A stretch of 64,000 nucleotides of DNA, taken from assembly GCA_013365365.1 (NCBI GenBank), contig JABVXU010000127.1:62001-126000 (forward strand), read 5' to 3'. Both the position numbers and the translations under genes were made by a program. This document shows, one piece after another, positions 49,601 through 63,500 of this stretch. The stretch comes from Cruorifilaria tuberocauda (Eukaryota; Nematoda; Chromadorea; Rhabditida; Onchocercidae). Below the pieces are notes generated by a model. That model worked only from the letters and a program-made list of their open reading frames with translations. It had not been told where the DNA came from and ran no database searches. Positions within the stretch are counted from its first letter, which is position 1; each line of letters begins with the position of its first letter.

Positions 49601-51564
49601 TACCTGCATACACTGGCTCCAATTAAGTTCCTCAAATGCAAGAAATGTCTTCCATACCACAAACTGAGGTGTGCTGATGATAGCAGCAGCAATCCATGCT
49701 ACCATAAGCATAGCTCGAGTCCTCCGCTGAGCTTTTCCCGGCGATTGATGTTTTGATGACATTACTGATAATAAACGATCAACTGCTATACAAACAATCA
49801 CATTTGATGATATCTGAATTAAATTTTTCGCTACAATACAGCAATTTCTAAGTGATTGAACCTATTACTTTTAAATATCGTTATTGTGGCATTCTTATTC
49901 TTAATAGAAAAAAACTGCTGGCTGACAACCTGATAAAATTTCATATTAAAAAGCTTTCGATATCAGTTCTGCTTTCCGAATTTTAAGATAGTCTTTATAC
50001 TATCTCAAAAAGCAGTAAAGAAAGTACAGTGTTCTTTCTTTGTTTCCCATGCCTTATTTATATCTAAAAAAGTTCCTTAAGAAGCAAAGCCATTCGGCTA
50101 CCTAATCTTTGATCAGAAAAAGAAGTCCGCGAAATATTGAAATAATATCTTCTAAATACAAAAGTGAGCAATAAGTTATTGAATAAACAACTAAAAAGGG
50201 AGTTTTCCAATAAGTTTTATCATAACTTTTTATCTCAGACAAAAACTGATGTAATTGTCACTCAAATAATTAAATGAACAGACATACGACCTTTATTTTC
50301 AGGATTCAACAAATTTTCCCATCAATTTTTAAATTTTCACCTGAAAAGAAAATGTATGAAGAAATTTGATAATTTTACATAAGAAATTTCCACCTCGCCA
50401 GTCATACGTTATTAGCCAGCAGACTCGGGATGGTACATATATAAATAGTACAAGTAAATCAGAATAATTCAAGTGTCGCTTTAAAATATCAAGACGTGTA
50501 GCCGTTGGTCTCTCTGTAATCTGAAATTTCATTAAAATTTTTGCTTTCTAATATTGAGTCATCAGGAATATGGAAAGATATGAGGAATGTAATAGTTCAT
50601 GACATGTTTCACTGGTAATATGTATTGTCGGGCTGCTGATTTTACTGTCAACTGTCAGATTCGAATATTTGTTACATTTCTTTAATTTAAATATTGTTCC
50701 CTTTGGATTTGGACATGGAATTTGAGGTTCCAATGACAGTTGTTTGGGCTCGAAGTTCTCTCCTTTATTTTCATCTCTTCTGAATCCAAGCATCACAGGG
50801 GTACGAAGCAATATTGCTGTTGTTGAATGTTGCCTTACCTGGTTGCATTTTCTCAATGATGCTGACTTTTTTTGTAATTTTATGATGAATAATTTTGTTC
50901 CAGCAAAATTTTGAATAAACTTATCTCAAACATTTTTTATAAATTTTATTGCAAATTGGGAATTTCACGGAAGTCGTGAATGGTTTACTTTAAGTTATTT
51001 CAAATATTTTTCTCCAAAATCTATCTTACTCAACATTGAGAAATGCTCCAGTTGTTAAAAGAGTGAAAACGTTTAGAAATGTTTTATAATTGCAGAAATG
51101 AAGCTAAAATTCAAGAGATCAATGCAAAGATTTCAGATATCAGTGATAAGTAATGCCTATTTTTCCTATGTGCGCTACTTAATTCATTTATTTCAAGTTC
51201 TTGATCTACCAATGATATTGAATTTTATTGCGGAAAGTGAATGAAATACTGTACAAGATGATAATCATGGAAATCTTATTCCACACTTTTTTGAAAGGAA
51301 AGAATGCTAAAGTATCAAATGAACTGATATTGTCATAACTTCGAATGCACTCGTGTTCATAATACAGTATCTATAGGATTAAATTTTCTCTTCAACTTCA
51401 ACTTGAATTTTAAGCCTCGAAGTCATTTCTCGCTTGATAAGTATACTCACCTGAGTATGTGCTGCTAGATTCAACGGTCCACCAATAATGAATAAAATCA
51501 GTAATATTCCGAGTTCAACATAATCGCTTGCAATTGGTTCCGGTGGGTGGTCATTCTCAACCAT
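46646..51564 (-). CDS. Class A GPCR, GnRH/AKH-receptor-like, 7 exons, ~351 aa
   Basis: Seven-transmembrane receptor, probably for a neuropeptide. Exons (5' to 3'): 51564-51451, 50520-50341, 49813-49604, 49408-49255, 47224-47083, 47000-46874, 46774-46646; all phases agree. TM1 is near residues 15-37 (GILLILFIIGGPLNL), TM2 holds NYSDLLVLF, and extracellular loop 1 has WRGGNFLC with the conserved cysteine before TM3. TM3 ends VDRL, so the usual DRY is DRL. TM4 contains AWIAAAIISTPQ, loop 2 supplies the partner cysteine (NWSQC), and TM5 is about 200-219. Loop 3 is polar (ESGQAVSNQPF..). TM6 has CWLPY (284-288) and TM7 has NPYLY (324-328). TM2, loop 1 and TM6 look most like the nematode GnRH-receptor-related group; other peptide receptors are possible. 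The tail is short; a donor-like TG|GTATGT in the last exon could extend it with an unseen exon. The start ATG lies three bases after an acceptor (TTTTCTTTTCAG), cis or spliced-leader. Confidence 0.85.
48768..48985. repeat. Diverged interspersed repeat, copy B (in a GPCR intron)
   Basis: Shares the ordered blocks ATTATTTCAATAA, GAATCAAAAATGAA..TGATTCAAAAC, CCATTTAG and TGATTTTAATT with copy A near 43420-43600. It lies in the 2-kb intron between GPCR exons at 47083-47224 and 49255-49408. A third weak match to the central block occurs near 57660. Confidence 0.45.
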
Positions 51565-51579
51565 CACCTGAAAAGAAAA
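51565..51579 (-). promoter_or_regulatory. Acceptor-type site directly before the GPCR start codon
   Basis: A strong pyrimidine-rich ..TTTTCTTTTCAG on the minus strand leaves only GTG before the ATG at 51564. Very short leaders after a spliced-leader site are common in nematodes. The frame is also open upstream through the acceptor, so an upstream cis exon remains possible. Confidence 0.4.
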
Positions 51580-54500
51580 ACGTCCAAAAAATGGAAACGA
51601 TGGAACACGAACGTCAGACTTCACTTAAACCAAATTAGATATAAAGCAAAGATCAAAAATAAAAAATGTTTTGTAAAGATTTGAATATTTTTTGGCGAAT
51701 TTAGGCCTGTTTTTTGCGAACACTTTTTTCACTAAGATACATGTGTACGATAAGATAGGAAGTTGAAGATGCCAAAGGTATCCAAGTTGAGGGATGACAA
51801 CACTCACATAAAATTTCGATATTTTGCTGGAAATAATGAAGTTTGAAAAAAAATCAAAAATAATATCCTAAAACTCACTGAGGTCACACTAAAGTTCATT
51901 GAAATCAATAGAGCGTTTATTGGTTTCAATGAAAAACATTAAAATTTCAGCACTTAATTACTGCTCATCTTTTACTTTGATGCTTACATCCCAATCAGTT
52001 ATCATCCCTTTAATCATTTATTCTCCCGTCATCCAATATTGATCACAAACTCCCATTTATTTTATATAATTGAAAGAACTAAGAAAAAATTTGCGATTAT
52101 GTTATATGATTGATCTGTATTATAACTATTTTATGTAATTGAGAAATAAGCACATGATATTTTCATCAAAATGATTTGGTATCACCGTCGCAGGCCAGTT
52201 AGATGGCAGCATTTTCAATGGTTAACATATTAGTTGTTAAAGATAGGTTAGTTTATTGGACAATCAGTAAGTCTCATATAAATATCAGAAAGCGCGAAGC
52301 CATTCATCAAATATGTTTATTGTCTCAATATTTTAATGTTAAAAAATTCAGAGGAAATATTGGAAAAAATGGATGGAATAAAAATGTTTTTGGAGTAACA
52401 ATTTGACGATATCCATCAGTTTAATAAAACAAACGATAGTGAATCGCATAAACAGAATAGCTAAAATGAAGCGTTTGAAAGCAGTATGCTATATAAGATT
52501 AAGTGATCTCTTGAGACAGCTATATGAAATCTCAAATTGTATCAAATAGCGCAAAAATTTTTCGTTGGGCATAAATCTGACTTAAAAATCCATAAATATT
52601 ATTATCAGTTTTTCATGACATCGATCGTTCTTTGCAATATTAAAATTTTAGATATAACAAGATATTATGCATAGCATCCATCAAAATTTTTACGAAATCT
52701 TTTATGATCTAAGATTCTTTAGTATTTTAAAAAGAGGAAATAAAAAAGCATTGGATATTTCAGAATGATTTGCTGTGAGAATAAGCATTGAAATCATTTA
52801 TTCTTGCAGTCTGAATTGCAACACTAGGATTATTTTTTTTGGAAATTAATAGAAACCTTGTGTGTGGGAACAAGCTGTGGAATTACCATTTTATTTGTCA
52901 GCACATGAAATGCGCTGTTTTGAGCTTTCTCCATTCTAATTTGAGCAAATTAATAAGAGAAAATTCAATAATAAAGCTTCATGAATGCATTCTTCAAATG
53001 TCAGACACAATCGATGTATATTACGCTCTTCGCTCCTTAAAATCGAAGTGAATGAATAAGTTTGTCATATAGCATGCTTAATATTAATATTAATGAATCT
53101 GTTGAAAAATGAAGTGTTGTGAAATCCCGTAGAGTTTGTATGTGTGACATTTGCCTGATGTGTTATTCAATAGTTTAACATAACCAGTATCGATACAACG
53201 GAGCAGTTTTTCGAACACAATGTATTTGATTATTTTAAGTCATTTCGACAAATTCCCATTTTACTATTAAATGTATTAAAATGAAAGCCGCACAAGATAG
53301 AACACTAAGTATTTTATTTTTCAATATTCTTAAATTTGAAAAAAAAATGATGACAACCATCGATGCTTAAGTATTAGACGCATTTTCCATTATATTGGCA
53401 TCATCTAACGAATGCATCAATAAGCTTAATTCATTTCTCCTTTAGTAGTCAAGTTGTAATCTAAGTTGTATTCTGCCATCCAAACTATTCCCAAAAATAT
53501 GACTTTGTAGCAATTTAATATAACCAAGTTTGCATGAAAAATGGATATTTATGTTAAAATTATGCTTCGTGATTTAAGCGGTAAAATAGTGGCGATTCAC
53601 CCCACGCATTATGAATTTGAGTCAAATTTTATATTTTTATATGAAGTGTAAAATAAACAAATGAGCAATAATTTTGAAATCGGCGATTGGTGATTATTAA
53701 AAAAAAGAAGCAATCCATTCAAAGTTAAATTATGGAAAAAACAATTTGCAGCCAAAATGGGCAATGAGCTGAGAATCGAAATTCACATGTTTAATTAATA
53801 AGAGGATAAACTAAGATTAAAAATTCATATGCACTTCACAGCGGTTGTTAATGGCAGTCCTACAATTACTTTTTCAATTTCTTTATTACAACTAATAATT
53901 AATTTAGTTGCTAAAGTTTTAAGCTTTTTTGAAAATATCAAATGATCTTTCTCAAATCCGAAAACGCAATGTTAATTAAAATAGAAAACTTTAAAAACTT
54001 ACAGCAAAAAAAATCTTATATGATGAATATTTTAGTCTAAATAGCATGCGATCATCTCTTTAATTAGAAAGGTGAAATTTAAGCACAGTTTTTGGCTATT
54101 TTTCACTATACTTTAACCATCAAATTAGTTTAGAATTATTGATGCATTAAATTGTCTAAAAATATAGTCAGTAGCCATAGTCGAATCAATATATAATGAT
54201 TTATGCGACGATTTAACTAAATTTTTATGATTACAGTGAAACGTATAATCACTGAATATTTGCAAACAGATGATTAGTCCAGTATTAATCCAGTAGTTAA
54301 AAAAAGACGATGAAGAAAATTCTTGAAATTTAGAAGAAAACGAAAAAGCTTTCGATAATATAGGATAAATTTCTAAAAATATTGTCTTTGTCGTAATAAT
54401 TGTTGGAAAAAGCTTTAAAGAAGTTATTGTGTGATTAAAAATTCACACTTTTCTTCATGCAGACAGAAAATAACTGCAAATAATCGCAAACATTTCAAAA

Positions 54501-57500
54501 ATGGATAAATTCGTTACGGATAAATGATGATATTAAAATTATTATTCCATATATCACTTATAGTTCAGTTTTTTTCAAAAAAAGGACTATTCAAGAGGAA
54601 ATCTGCTTGCTAAGAAATTAGTTTACAAGCTTTTTTACATCTTTAGACTCCCATTTAGATAATAGGACATGTGGATTAAAACCTTGTTTTCATAATTACT
54701 CTTTTTTTCATTTAAATTTAGCCTAACTTTTATGACTGCCTGCATTTATATTTTCTCAAATAACTTTTAAATGCAAAATAAATGAATTAAAGGCATAGGA
54801 AAGATTGTTTTAGCTCTTTATTTTGTATTTAAGCAAAAAAAGTTGCTGGTTAAGTATTCAAAAGTTTACATCTCATACCATAGGAATTCGTTGACACGGT
54901 TTTACATCACCAAATTCCATTGAAAATATGATGGTATCAAATAAAATAACTAGGCTTTTGGTTTTAAATCGAAATTTTCATAAATTCCTGCTAGATCTGA
55001 CCCTAAATTTTACTAATTTCCGATATTTGATCAAAGATTGCTTTAATATTGTTGAAAGCAGAACGATTCGTGATTTCCGACAGTTTAGGGAAGGATTAAC
55101 GACGTCCAAGTGCAGGAAAAATAAACATGAAAGCAATTTCTTTCATTCATTCCTTTCTATCTTATTGCATCGTCGCTGTTTTCAGCCAAGAAGTCGCTAA
55201 TTCATCACGATTTTACACCATTCAATTTTTAAAATATTAATTCCATACATGGAATAAAATTTCAGTTAGAAATAGCATGCTATAACTTTGGATGCGATAG
55301 CAATCACAATATATCCTAGAAAATATATGCCTAAAAGGACATCATTTTTTACATTAATTCGTATTAAAGAAAGAAAAAGATATTCTAAATGGTTAGGATT
55401 TCTCTATCTAACACTATCAATTTTTATTCTCGCCAAATTTCTAAATTAATTATAAAATACCTCAATGCCTACAGGAGTTAAAAACGAAGAAACAAAGAAA
55501 TTAACCGGTATGAGCTTTTCCATTGTGCTTAATTCAGGTTAAAAAAAGTTTAGAGAAATTCCATTTTTAGTGGAAATTATTCCCATAAGTTTTCATTAAT
55601 GACAAATCATGTGGATTCTCTCAACTTCATATACACATCATGCATTAAAAATTATAGCATTTTACAGAAGTAAAATCAGATTATATTCAAAATTATCGTA
55701 CAACAGATCGATCCCACTGCATCTGAATATAGTATGATTGCTAAAGAAGTGAGAAGTTCCCCTTCTTTTGGAATTGTGCACAAAATAAACTATTCAAGTG
55801 AACAAATATGAGAAAAAAGAAAAACATTGATAAGTTAGATTTAATGCTTCCAAAGTGTACCCATCGGATTTTCCTTTTCCCTTTCCCCCAGGATATATGT
55901 GTATTTGTCTTCTTTATAAAAAATTCAGACACATGATTCCACCTGGCTATCCCCTCGGATTAAAATTATCACCAGTGTTTGTTCCAATCCATCACCTATT
56001 ACATTTTGAAGTGAGACAATCCGGTATCATCAATGAATTTACTTGGCTAAAAGAAATAAAAATTATTATTAGTTATAAAAAAATGCAATGATTGATAATC
56101 TATCTACACTATGGCCGATCTCAGTTAATGAAAAGAGTAGATGATAGAATGAAAGAAAAAAAGTAAATATGTAAAGGAAGAATCAATTTCAAATATATAA
56201 TTAAAAAACTTCTGACTAACAATTGATGTAATAATAAATATTGACGTTTGAAAGGAATTGTATTTTATATTTTTTAAAATAATCACAAGCAACAACATGT
56301 TTTAAGATCAGTGCTAGATGAATTGTTGTTTGCTGAGCAACGCTAGAAATTTTATTTTTGACAGGATTATTTGAAAATAATCTTTATTATCGTGCAGATT
56401 TCAAGTGCGAAAAAATTTGCGTACTTCTGATTTGTGTTATCGTTTCTAATTAATTGTTCACATGTTTTTATATTTTATTTTCAGTTATATAATCGTTTAA
56501 CATCTCTGTTCTTTTCATATCATTTTTTGAGGAATAAGAGAAGTGAGAAACAGTGTATATTGAAGCAAGTAATATAAGCAGTGAGTACTCAATTGATGTT
56601 TGTAAATTATTAGTGAAGAAATTTTATACCTGCGTTTAGCTTTTACTTGAAAAAATTTTTAGATAAGTCTTAAATTTCATAAATAAATTTTCAAGTTCGC
56701 AAAAAAGCATATACATAACAGAAAATTAATTTTTGATGAATCTCGGCGTTCTTCTGCTACGATATCATTTTTCAACTTTTTATTAACAGTTATTTCAGCA
56801 GAGAATTATTTATTAATAGTAATTGTCTCAATAGGGTTTAAATTTTCCTGGGAATTAGAACGCTGGTCGATTATATAGATTCAGTTGATAATGTAAGATC
56901 AAATATTTTTTTCATTAAGCATTTTCAAAAGGCTCTTTATCATTTAAAGTGTTGGCGTCCAAAATCATGCATAAATTTTCATTTGAATGCTATCTAACCA
57001 ATATAGTTCGCATTAAATTGTCTTGAATTACTCAAAAACCAAGCCAAATTTTAAATAAGCTCTCAGCCTTAAAAAAGATGGAACTCCACACACGATAATA
57101 TGAATAATTCGAGAATAAGACTTCTGAAAACTTTGCTGTCACATTTATTCATTTATAACTCATTTTGCAAAGATTTAAACTAATATTTTCTTTCCATCTT
57201 TAATTTTATCCGGCTCGAATCTCAGTTAAAGTGCAAAGAAAATTCCTTTTCATTTTGAATATTAAAAAAAATTCCTTTATCTTTTATTAATATTTTTGAA
57301 ACAAATCCGAATACGCTATTCACCAAGCGCAATCAACGCAATCAATCCGAACTTACTTTACTCGAATTGTAATATATTTATGCAATTAATGATTCGAAAC
57401 AATCTCAAGGGCGTTTTTCAACTGAATATGAGTTTATAAACTGAGAAATGAGGAATTCAAATAACCATAACGTGTAGAGATGGAAGTGCATAAAGTTTCC

Positions 57501-60500
57501 TAATCTTTTTCTTTATGAGCTGATTAACAGCAATGAAGTTATTTATCAAAGTTAGACTGCAGTTTGTTTCTCGAACATGACGCTCAAGCAGTAACTAGAA
57601 GTTATAGAGGGAGAAAATAGTGTGAAAAATTGAGTAAGATATTTTAAAGCGATATATGAATCAAAAAAAAGCTATGATTCAAAATTTAATTTTAATTTAA
57701 ATTTTAATGATGACGAACAGATTTGCGAGTGATAATAGACCGTTTCATCTCCTTAAGGCATAATTTCAGATGGTTCGGTCATAAAGATTTAGATGTGCAG
57801 CCGCAAACGTGATTCAAAACTGAATAAAACTAATGACTTTACAAAATTCAAATTAATTTTTTTGTTTAAATCATACTTTTTACCAATTCAGTTACCAGCC
57901 AAGCTTTAAGAGGTTATCGACCAACAAAAAACTATGAGTTCAGAGACCAGTTTTATTTTCCTCACTCTAAAACTTCCTCCCCCTCCTCTCTCGTTTGTCA
58001 GTTGAATTGTGAAACCAGCGAGGAAATATATCTGAATTTAGGTTGAGATCATTTTATATGCATTTTATCAATGAAAATTGCTATTTGTTTCTCCATTCCC
58101 AATCTTTCATTTTTTAGTAAGTGATAAGAAAATTCTTTTCATATTTTCGAGAGTCAAATTTGAGAACAATGAAAAATTCCAAACTGAAGAGAAAATTAAT
58201 GCAATAGTTAACTTTTAATTATTCGTAAAGACTTGAAATTCTAATTTACTAACATGTTTTCTCTATTTTTTCATATGTCTTGTATATTTTCAGAATTACG
58301 AGAAGATAGGTTATTTTTAATCATATTTCTTCCTTTCTCTTCGAAATCCTTATAAATTTCTTGTTATCTCAATTCACGCATCAGTTTTTATGTAATCATA
58401 TCACTATTTTCAAAAAATTTCTAATACAGTTAGCTTTTGGAGTTGTTCTGTTCATATACAGTTTAAAATGAATAAAATCAATTTGTTTCTGAGACAAATT
58501 TAACAGAAATTCTGATAAAAAGCTTTCACTCTAATCAAAAACTCGACCAAAACCAAATCGCACGATTTTATTTGTAAGTGACGTGAACATAAGAAAAAGA
58601 ATATTGCTTCATTGTGAAAGTGCCCAAAATTCGATCGGAATGCTTCGAAATAGAATGGTATGAAAATATATTTAATTTTTGAATGAAGCAAACAAATGAG
58701 CATTCTTCAAGTAAGCAAAAATTAAGGAACTTTTGTTTAGAAGAAAAATCAGTTTTATCCTAATGGACCATAATTAATAGCGGAGATTTTCTTGACTGAT
58801 TATTGTCAATGCATGAATACACAGGAATAATCTGTTTGAAAAGATTATGATGATTTAAACACTACAGTTATCATGGCGATGTACTGATGAGATTGTTTCA
58901 TTATTGAAATGAAAAGTCTACGTTAAAGAAGCAAAAAATTGTAAGCAAAATTGGAAAAATTTAATTCATGCTATTTTAAAATAATAAAAGTTCAATAAAT
59001 AAGGTGATGCTATTTTCACCTTCAGAAATATAGTATAAAACTACAATATTTAGGGAACGGAAAGTATAATCTTTCACATAATTTGCAATTTTGAGAATAA
59101 CACGAAGGGAAAGCATTCACAATATATTATCTACAAAGAAATATCCCTCTTGAGTGACGTTTCCGTGTAATAAAGTTCCACACGAAAATGAATGAAACAT
59201 AGTTGAAGAAAAAATAAAGCAATTTTCTTACACCAATGTATGGATGATGTCATATGCTTATATCAAAACTCGTATAGTATTGACGCAAATAAAAGAAAAA
59301 CTAGCGAACAGCATGGCTAAAAGGAATAATTATTTTTTATACAACAAATTTTGAGAAATTCAGACAACTCTATTTGGTTAAGTTTAAAAGTGAGTTTTGC
59401 CAGAATTTTGTTTTTCTTTCTGTTTGAAAATGTTATCTATATCTTTTCAGTTTTTCAATTACAAAAAAATTGAGGTGATAAATACGCAACATTTATTCCA
59501 TCGTATCTTCACCTAATAGAAAATTTAAAAGAATTATTATTTTGAAAACTTCGTCCCAAAGATCTGGCTTTATCACAGTGTGGGAGAAAGTGTGTTATCA
59601 GCAGCTCCATTTAGACCTATCTATAAATAACGTGAAGTACCAATGAAATGAAATCGTAATTGTTAGCATTTTAAATATCATATGGTGCCAACTAAGGATG
59701 TGATTTGTTTGAGCATGCTATAAATTTTGGAAGATTCACGTATCACCATATCTAGGGTGCAGTGGCCCAACAGCGGATGATCCTGATTGGATATCTTAGT
59801 AACTGGAAAATTAACTTGTGTTCTAAAATTATCTATGGGAAGTAATGAAAGGAAGTTAGGCATACTAATGTGCTAGAAAAAAGTAATGAACAGAAAAATA
59901 AATTAGATAATGCGAATCTCTTAGTATGACTGAAGAAGAGTTGACTTCGTCAAATTAGATTAATGAAATCGTAAATTATGCTTTATAACTCTTTGGAACA
60001 CTAGATATACAAAAATTGAATGAGGTTTAATATGCATCTCAAATAAAATAATAAAAAAGCGAATTCTCATAATGTGTTGAAAACACACAATGGACGGTAA
60101 TTTATATAGTCTCAGACAATATTTAAAATTCAAAATTATTTACGCAAAAAATGAAAAATCAATCGAAAGAACGTTAATAGCATTTTATTTTAACTAGGAA
60201 CAGAGTAGATACCGTGAAGATAGGTATTACGGATAATCGGTAAGACATATTTGATAAGTCATTCTTGCTAAATCGAAAACTTTTGCGTTTGTACTTCAGT
60301 GAACTGAGTCAGTTTCCGTTAATTAGAATTGTTTCCATGCAGTGGTTGCCATCTAATATTCCAGAATTCAAAATTTAAGATTTCCAGGTTTTATTATAAA
60401 TAGAACCCTAATTAATTACAATTGACCTGATTCCATGAAACATAGTGTAATAAATGAGTCATATGGAGTACAGTCTGGCATCACTACAATATACTGTTTG

Positions 60501-63500
60501 GCTCCAGCAACTAAACGATAAAAAATAGACAGAAAATATATTCCGTAAGTAGTTTGAATTGTTGCCAGAACCAGTTCACTTGGGAAAAGTCAAACAACTT
60601 AAGCTGTAAAACTACGAATTAAAAAAGAATTTTAAGGAATAGTGCAATTTTTTTCTGGAAACAGCCAATTGAAAGAAAAATAATTTGCTCCACATATGTT
60701 TACTTTGGAGCAGTGAAAAACTTTTCGTTTTTTACAACTTTTTTTATTATTCCCTAACCATACATACAGATATCAATAAAGAGATTACTTTTTACAGCAA
60801 CAGAACCTTCCCTGACAAAAACTTCATGTTGACTTTGGAATCGACAATTATTTCTTTGCATAGCTATTCCTTTCATTTACAGTTATTTCTTTCATTTATT
60901 AATTCTTTTGAATTGCTAAAAATACTTTGAATACGTTCTTAATTATTTCATGAAATTATGTTTGTTTACACTTATTATTGACTTCTAGTTAACATTTCAA
61001 CAATTTTAAAAAATTTTTTCGAAATCTAAGCAGTAGTGTAACAGGTGACATACCACCACCTGATACATTCTGAAAATGTAATGTCAATCAAGACTATTTT
61101 CTTAATATTGAAAGAATGGTTACATGAAATTTCAAGTTCTTGTTAAATTTCTAAGGGATTTTCAGCAATAAATTATAACCGTGAAAATTAATTCAAGTGC
61201 ACTTAGTGTCGAGCCTCTTGAGAATAGACATGAGGACATTTGCTGTGAGAGCAAATTTAATTTTACATTTTATGGGATAATGTAACTATGTGAAATAAGT
61301 TCTATAAAGTTAGTAAGCTTCATCTATTATTTATGAGGATATTCAACATTTGGATACAGAATATCCACATTGATCAATATCTTGTACCATTTTTCGGAAT
61401 TTATTTTGAACATCACAAACAATGATCAACAATTTTAATTTGTTAAGCTTTTGAAAATAGTCAAGAGCACATTTCTGCATAAGTACTGCCGATTTTTAAT
61501 TTCTTTGAAGGGATAACTTGAAGTAGATTGACAAATTAACCAATTCGTTAGAGTCATCACTAATTTCCGAAATGATTACAAATAATCTTAATTGTTATTG
61601 ATCTTCAACAAGTACACATTGAATTGGTGAGAAATAACAGTTCTTGAAATGATTTGCGGATCGCAACATTATACGGTGTGCTGGTTGTTGGTATTCAAGA
61701 TGATGAGTTTGCTTGTCTGATGTAGCATGCCACGGAAATAACTGAGACATTGCCAAACTTCTCCTGGAAAATCTTTTTTTGGTGTACAGAATACTTTGGA
61801 ACAGATTGACTTTGATTTTGCAGAAGAAATTTTCGATTTTTTGAATACTTTATTCAGAAAAACTGCACATCATTAAGTTGCTCGAGATCAGTTGATAAGG
61901 CATGCAAGAAACGGCATATGCTTATAAAGTTACCATGGATCGCTTCGCGATTCTTCGTCCCATAGTAAAATTCTGGCACAGCTTGCCCTGTAAGTTGAGT
62001 TTTTTTCTACATATCATAAATAAAAAAACTTTTAAATTTCCAATTTCAGTTATCAAAAAACGCTTCGTATGCTGGAGGCCTTTTTTTTTGCTCTTTTCAA
62101 TATTACTTTAATATTAGTTTTCTAAATTTGTATACTAAATTTGTACAACCGTGAATTTCCATATTTCATTAGAAGCAAACAATTCCAAATATTTAGAGTT
62201 GGTTGAAAGTAAATCTAACAAAATGACATGGCAAACTTGAATTTAAAACAAGTGCAGAAATATCATTATAACTGACAATTTACGAAAATAAGTATCAAAT
62301 ACTAATTTATCTTTTGCTGATGATGCGTTTCCGAATGTTTTTTCAAAGCTTTACGGAAACCATACGATTCCTTTAGAGAAAATCCGACTTGATACCATTA
62401 TCATAATTTGCAGAAATGCGCCAACATATTTTTTTTCTTCAGCAGCACAGTACAGCCAACAAATCAGCCGCTTTCATTAAGAATTAAAGCAATTGCCTAT
62501 CTAACAGTAACTTCTATAATCCAATGTCCTTTTTCTACAGCAAATCTCGATTCGAGAATATCACTAGCCGTATCTCTCGGATATATATGCAAAAAGTATT
62601 AAATGATCAAACGAAAAGAACAGCTCAATGATCAATGATCAAAACAAATAAAACAAAAACAATAATAATAAATATTCGGACAACTGAGTTACTTGACTTT
62701 AATAAATCTCTCGTTTCAGTGAGTGTTATATTGATTGACTTTATTTTGTCATTTCATGCGACACATTTTTTATCATTTCCTAAACATCTCTTTGCTTGGT
62801 CCCAGTACTTTGGAATCTCGAGATTCCGCCAATCTCTACGATCTTATTTAGTTTTGTAGAATTCTAGAAAAGTGAGTATGAATCCAATGCCTCGAAACTA
62901 TAATCAAAACAAATTTAATTACAAGTTCTAGCAAATGCAGACTAATTAACCGTCATCTTACATGCCAAAAATTTATCAGTGAAGCTCACTTGAAGAAACT
63001 ACAACACAGTTCAACATTTATAATATAAAATGAAAACTGAAGAAGAATCTAACAATTATAAATCAAAAATTAATGAAAAATTCATTTCAAAATTATCAGA
63101 TGTAAATTACAAAATTGTTTCAAAAAACTAGAAACGAAAATTACAAAAGTATTACAGTAAATTAGATCAAATACTACTAGTGGATAATACCGGTAATCCC
63201 TATATACAGATATCAACGGAACATCATGCGCGTATTGCCTGTATTATCAAAAGCTATACACGCATCTTAAGAGAAAAATGTGAAATAAAAAGAAACTGGT
63301 TCGCGGAAAAGATGGTGACAAATAACAAGATAAGTCTCGAGAAATATTTCTGGCATTCAAAGAAAAGAAATAGACGATAAAGAGTGTGTAAACATATCCA
63401 TTAATGAATAAATGAGCAGATCAAAGCATAGAGAGGTCAAAGAGAGATCCTATTAATCTGATAAAAGTAACTGCTCTATATAAATTTAAGAGTGTCTTTA

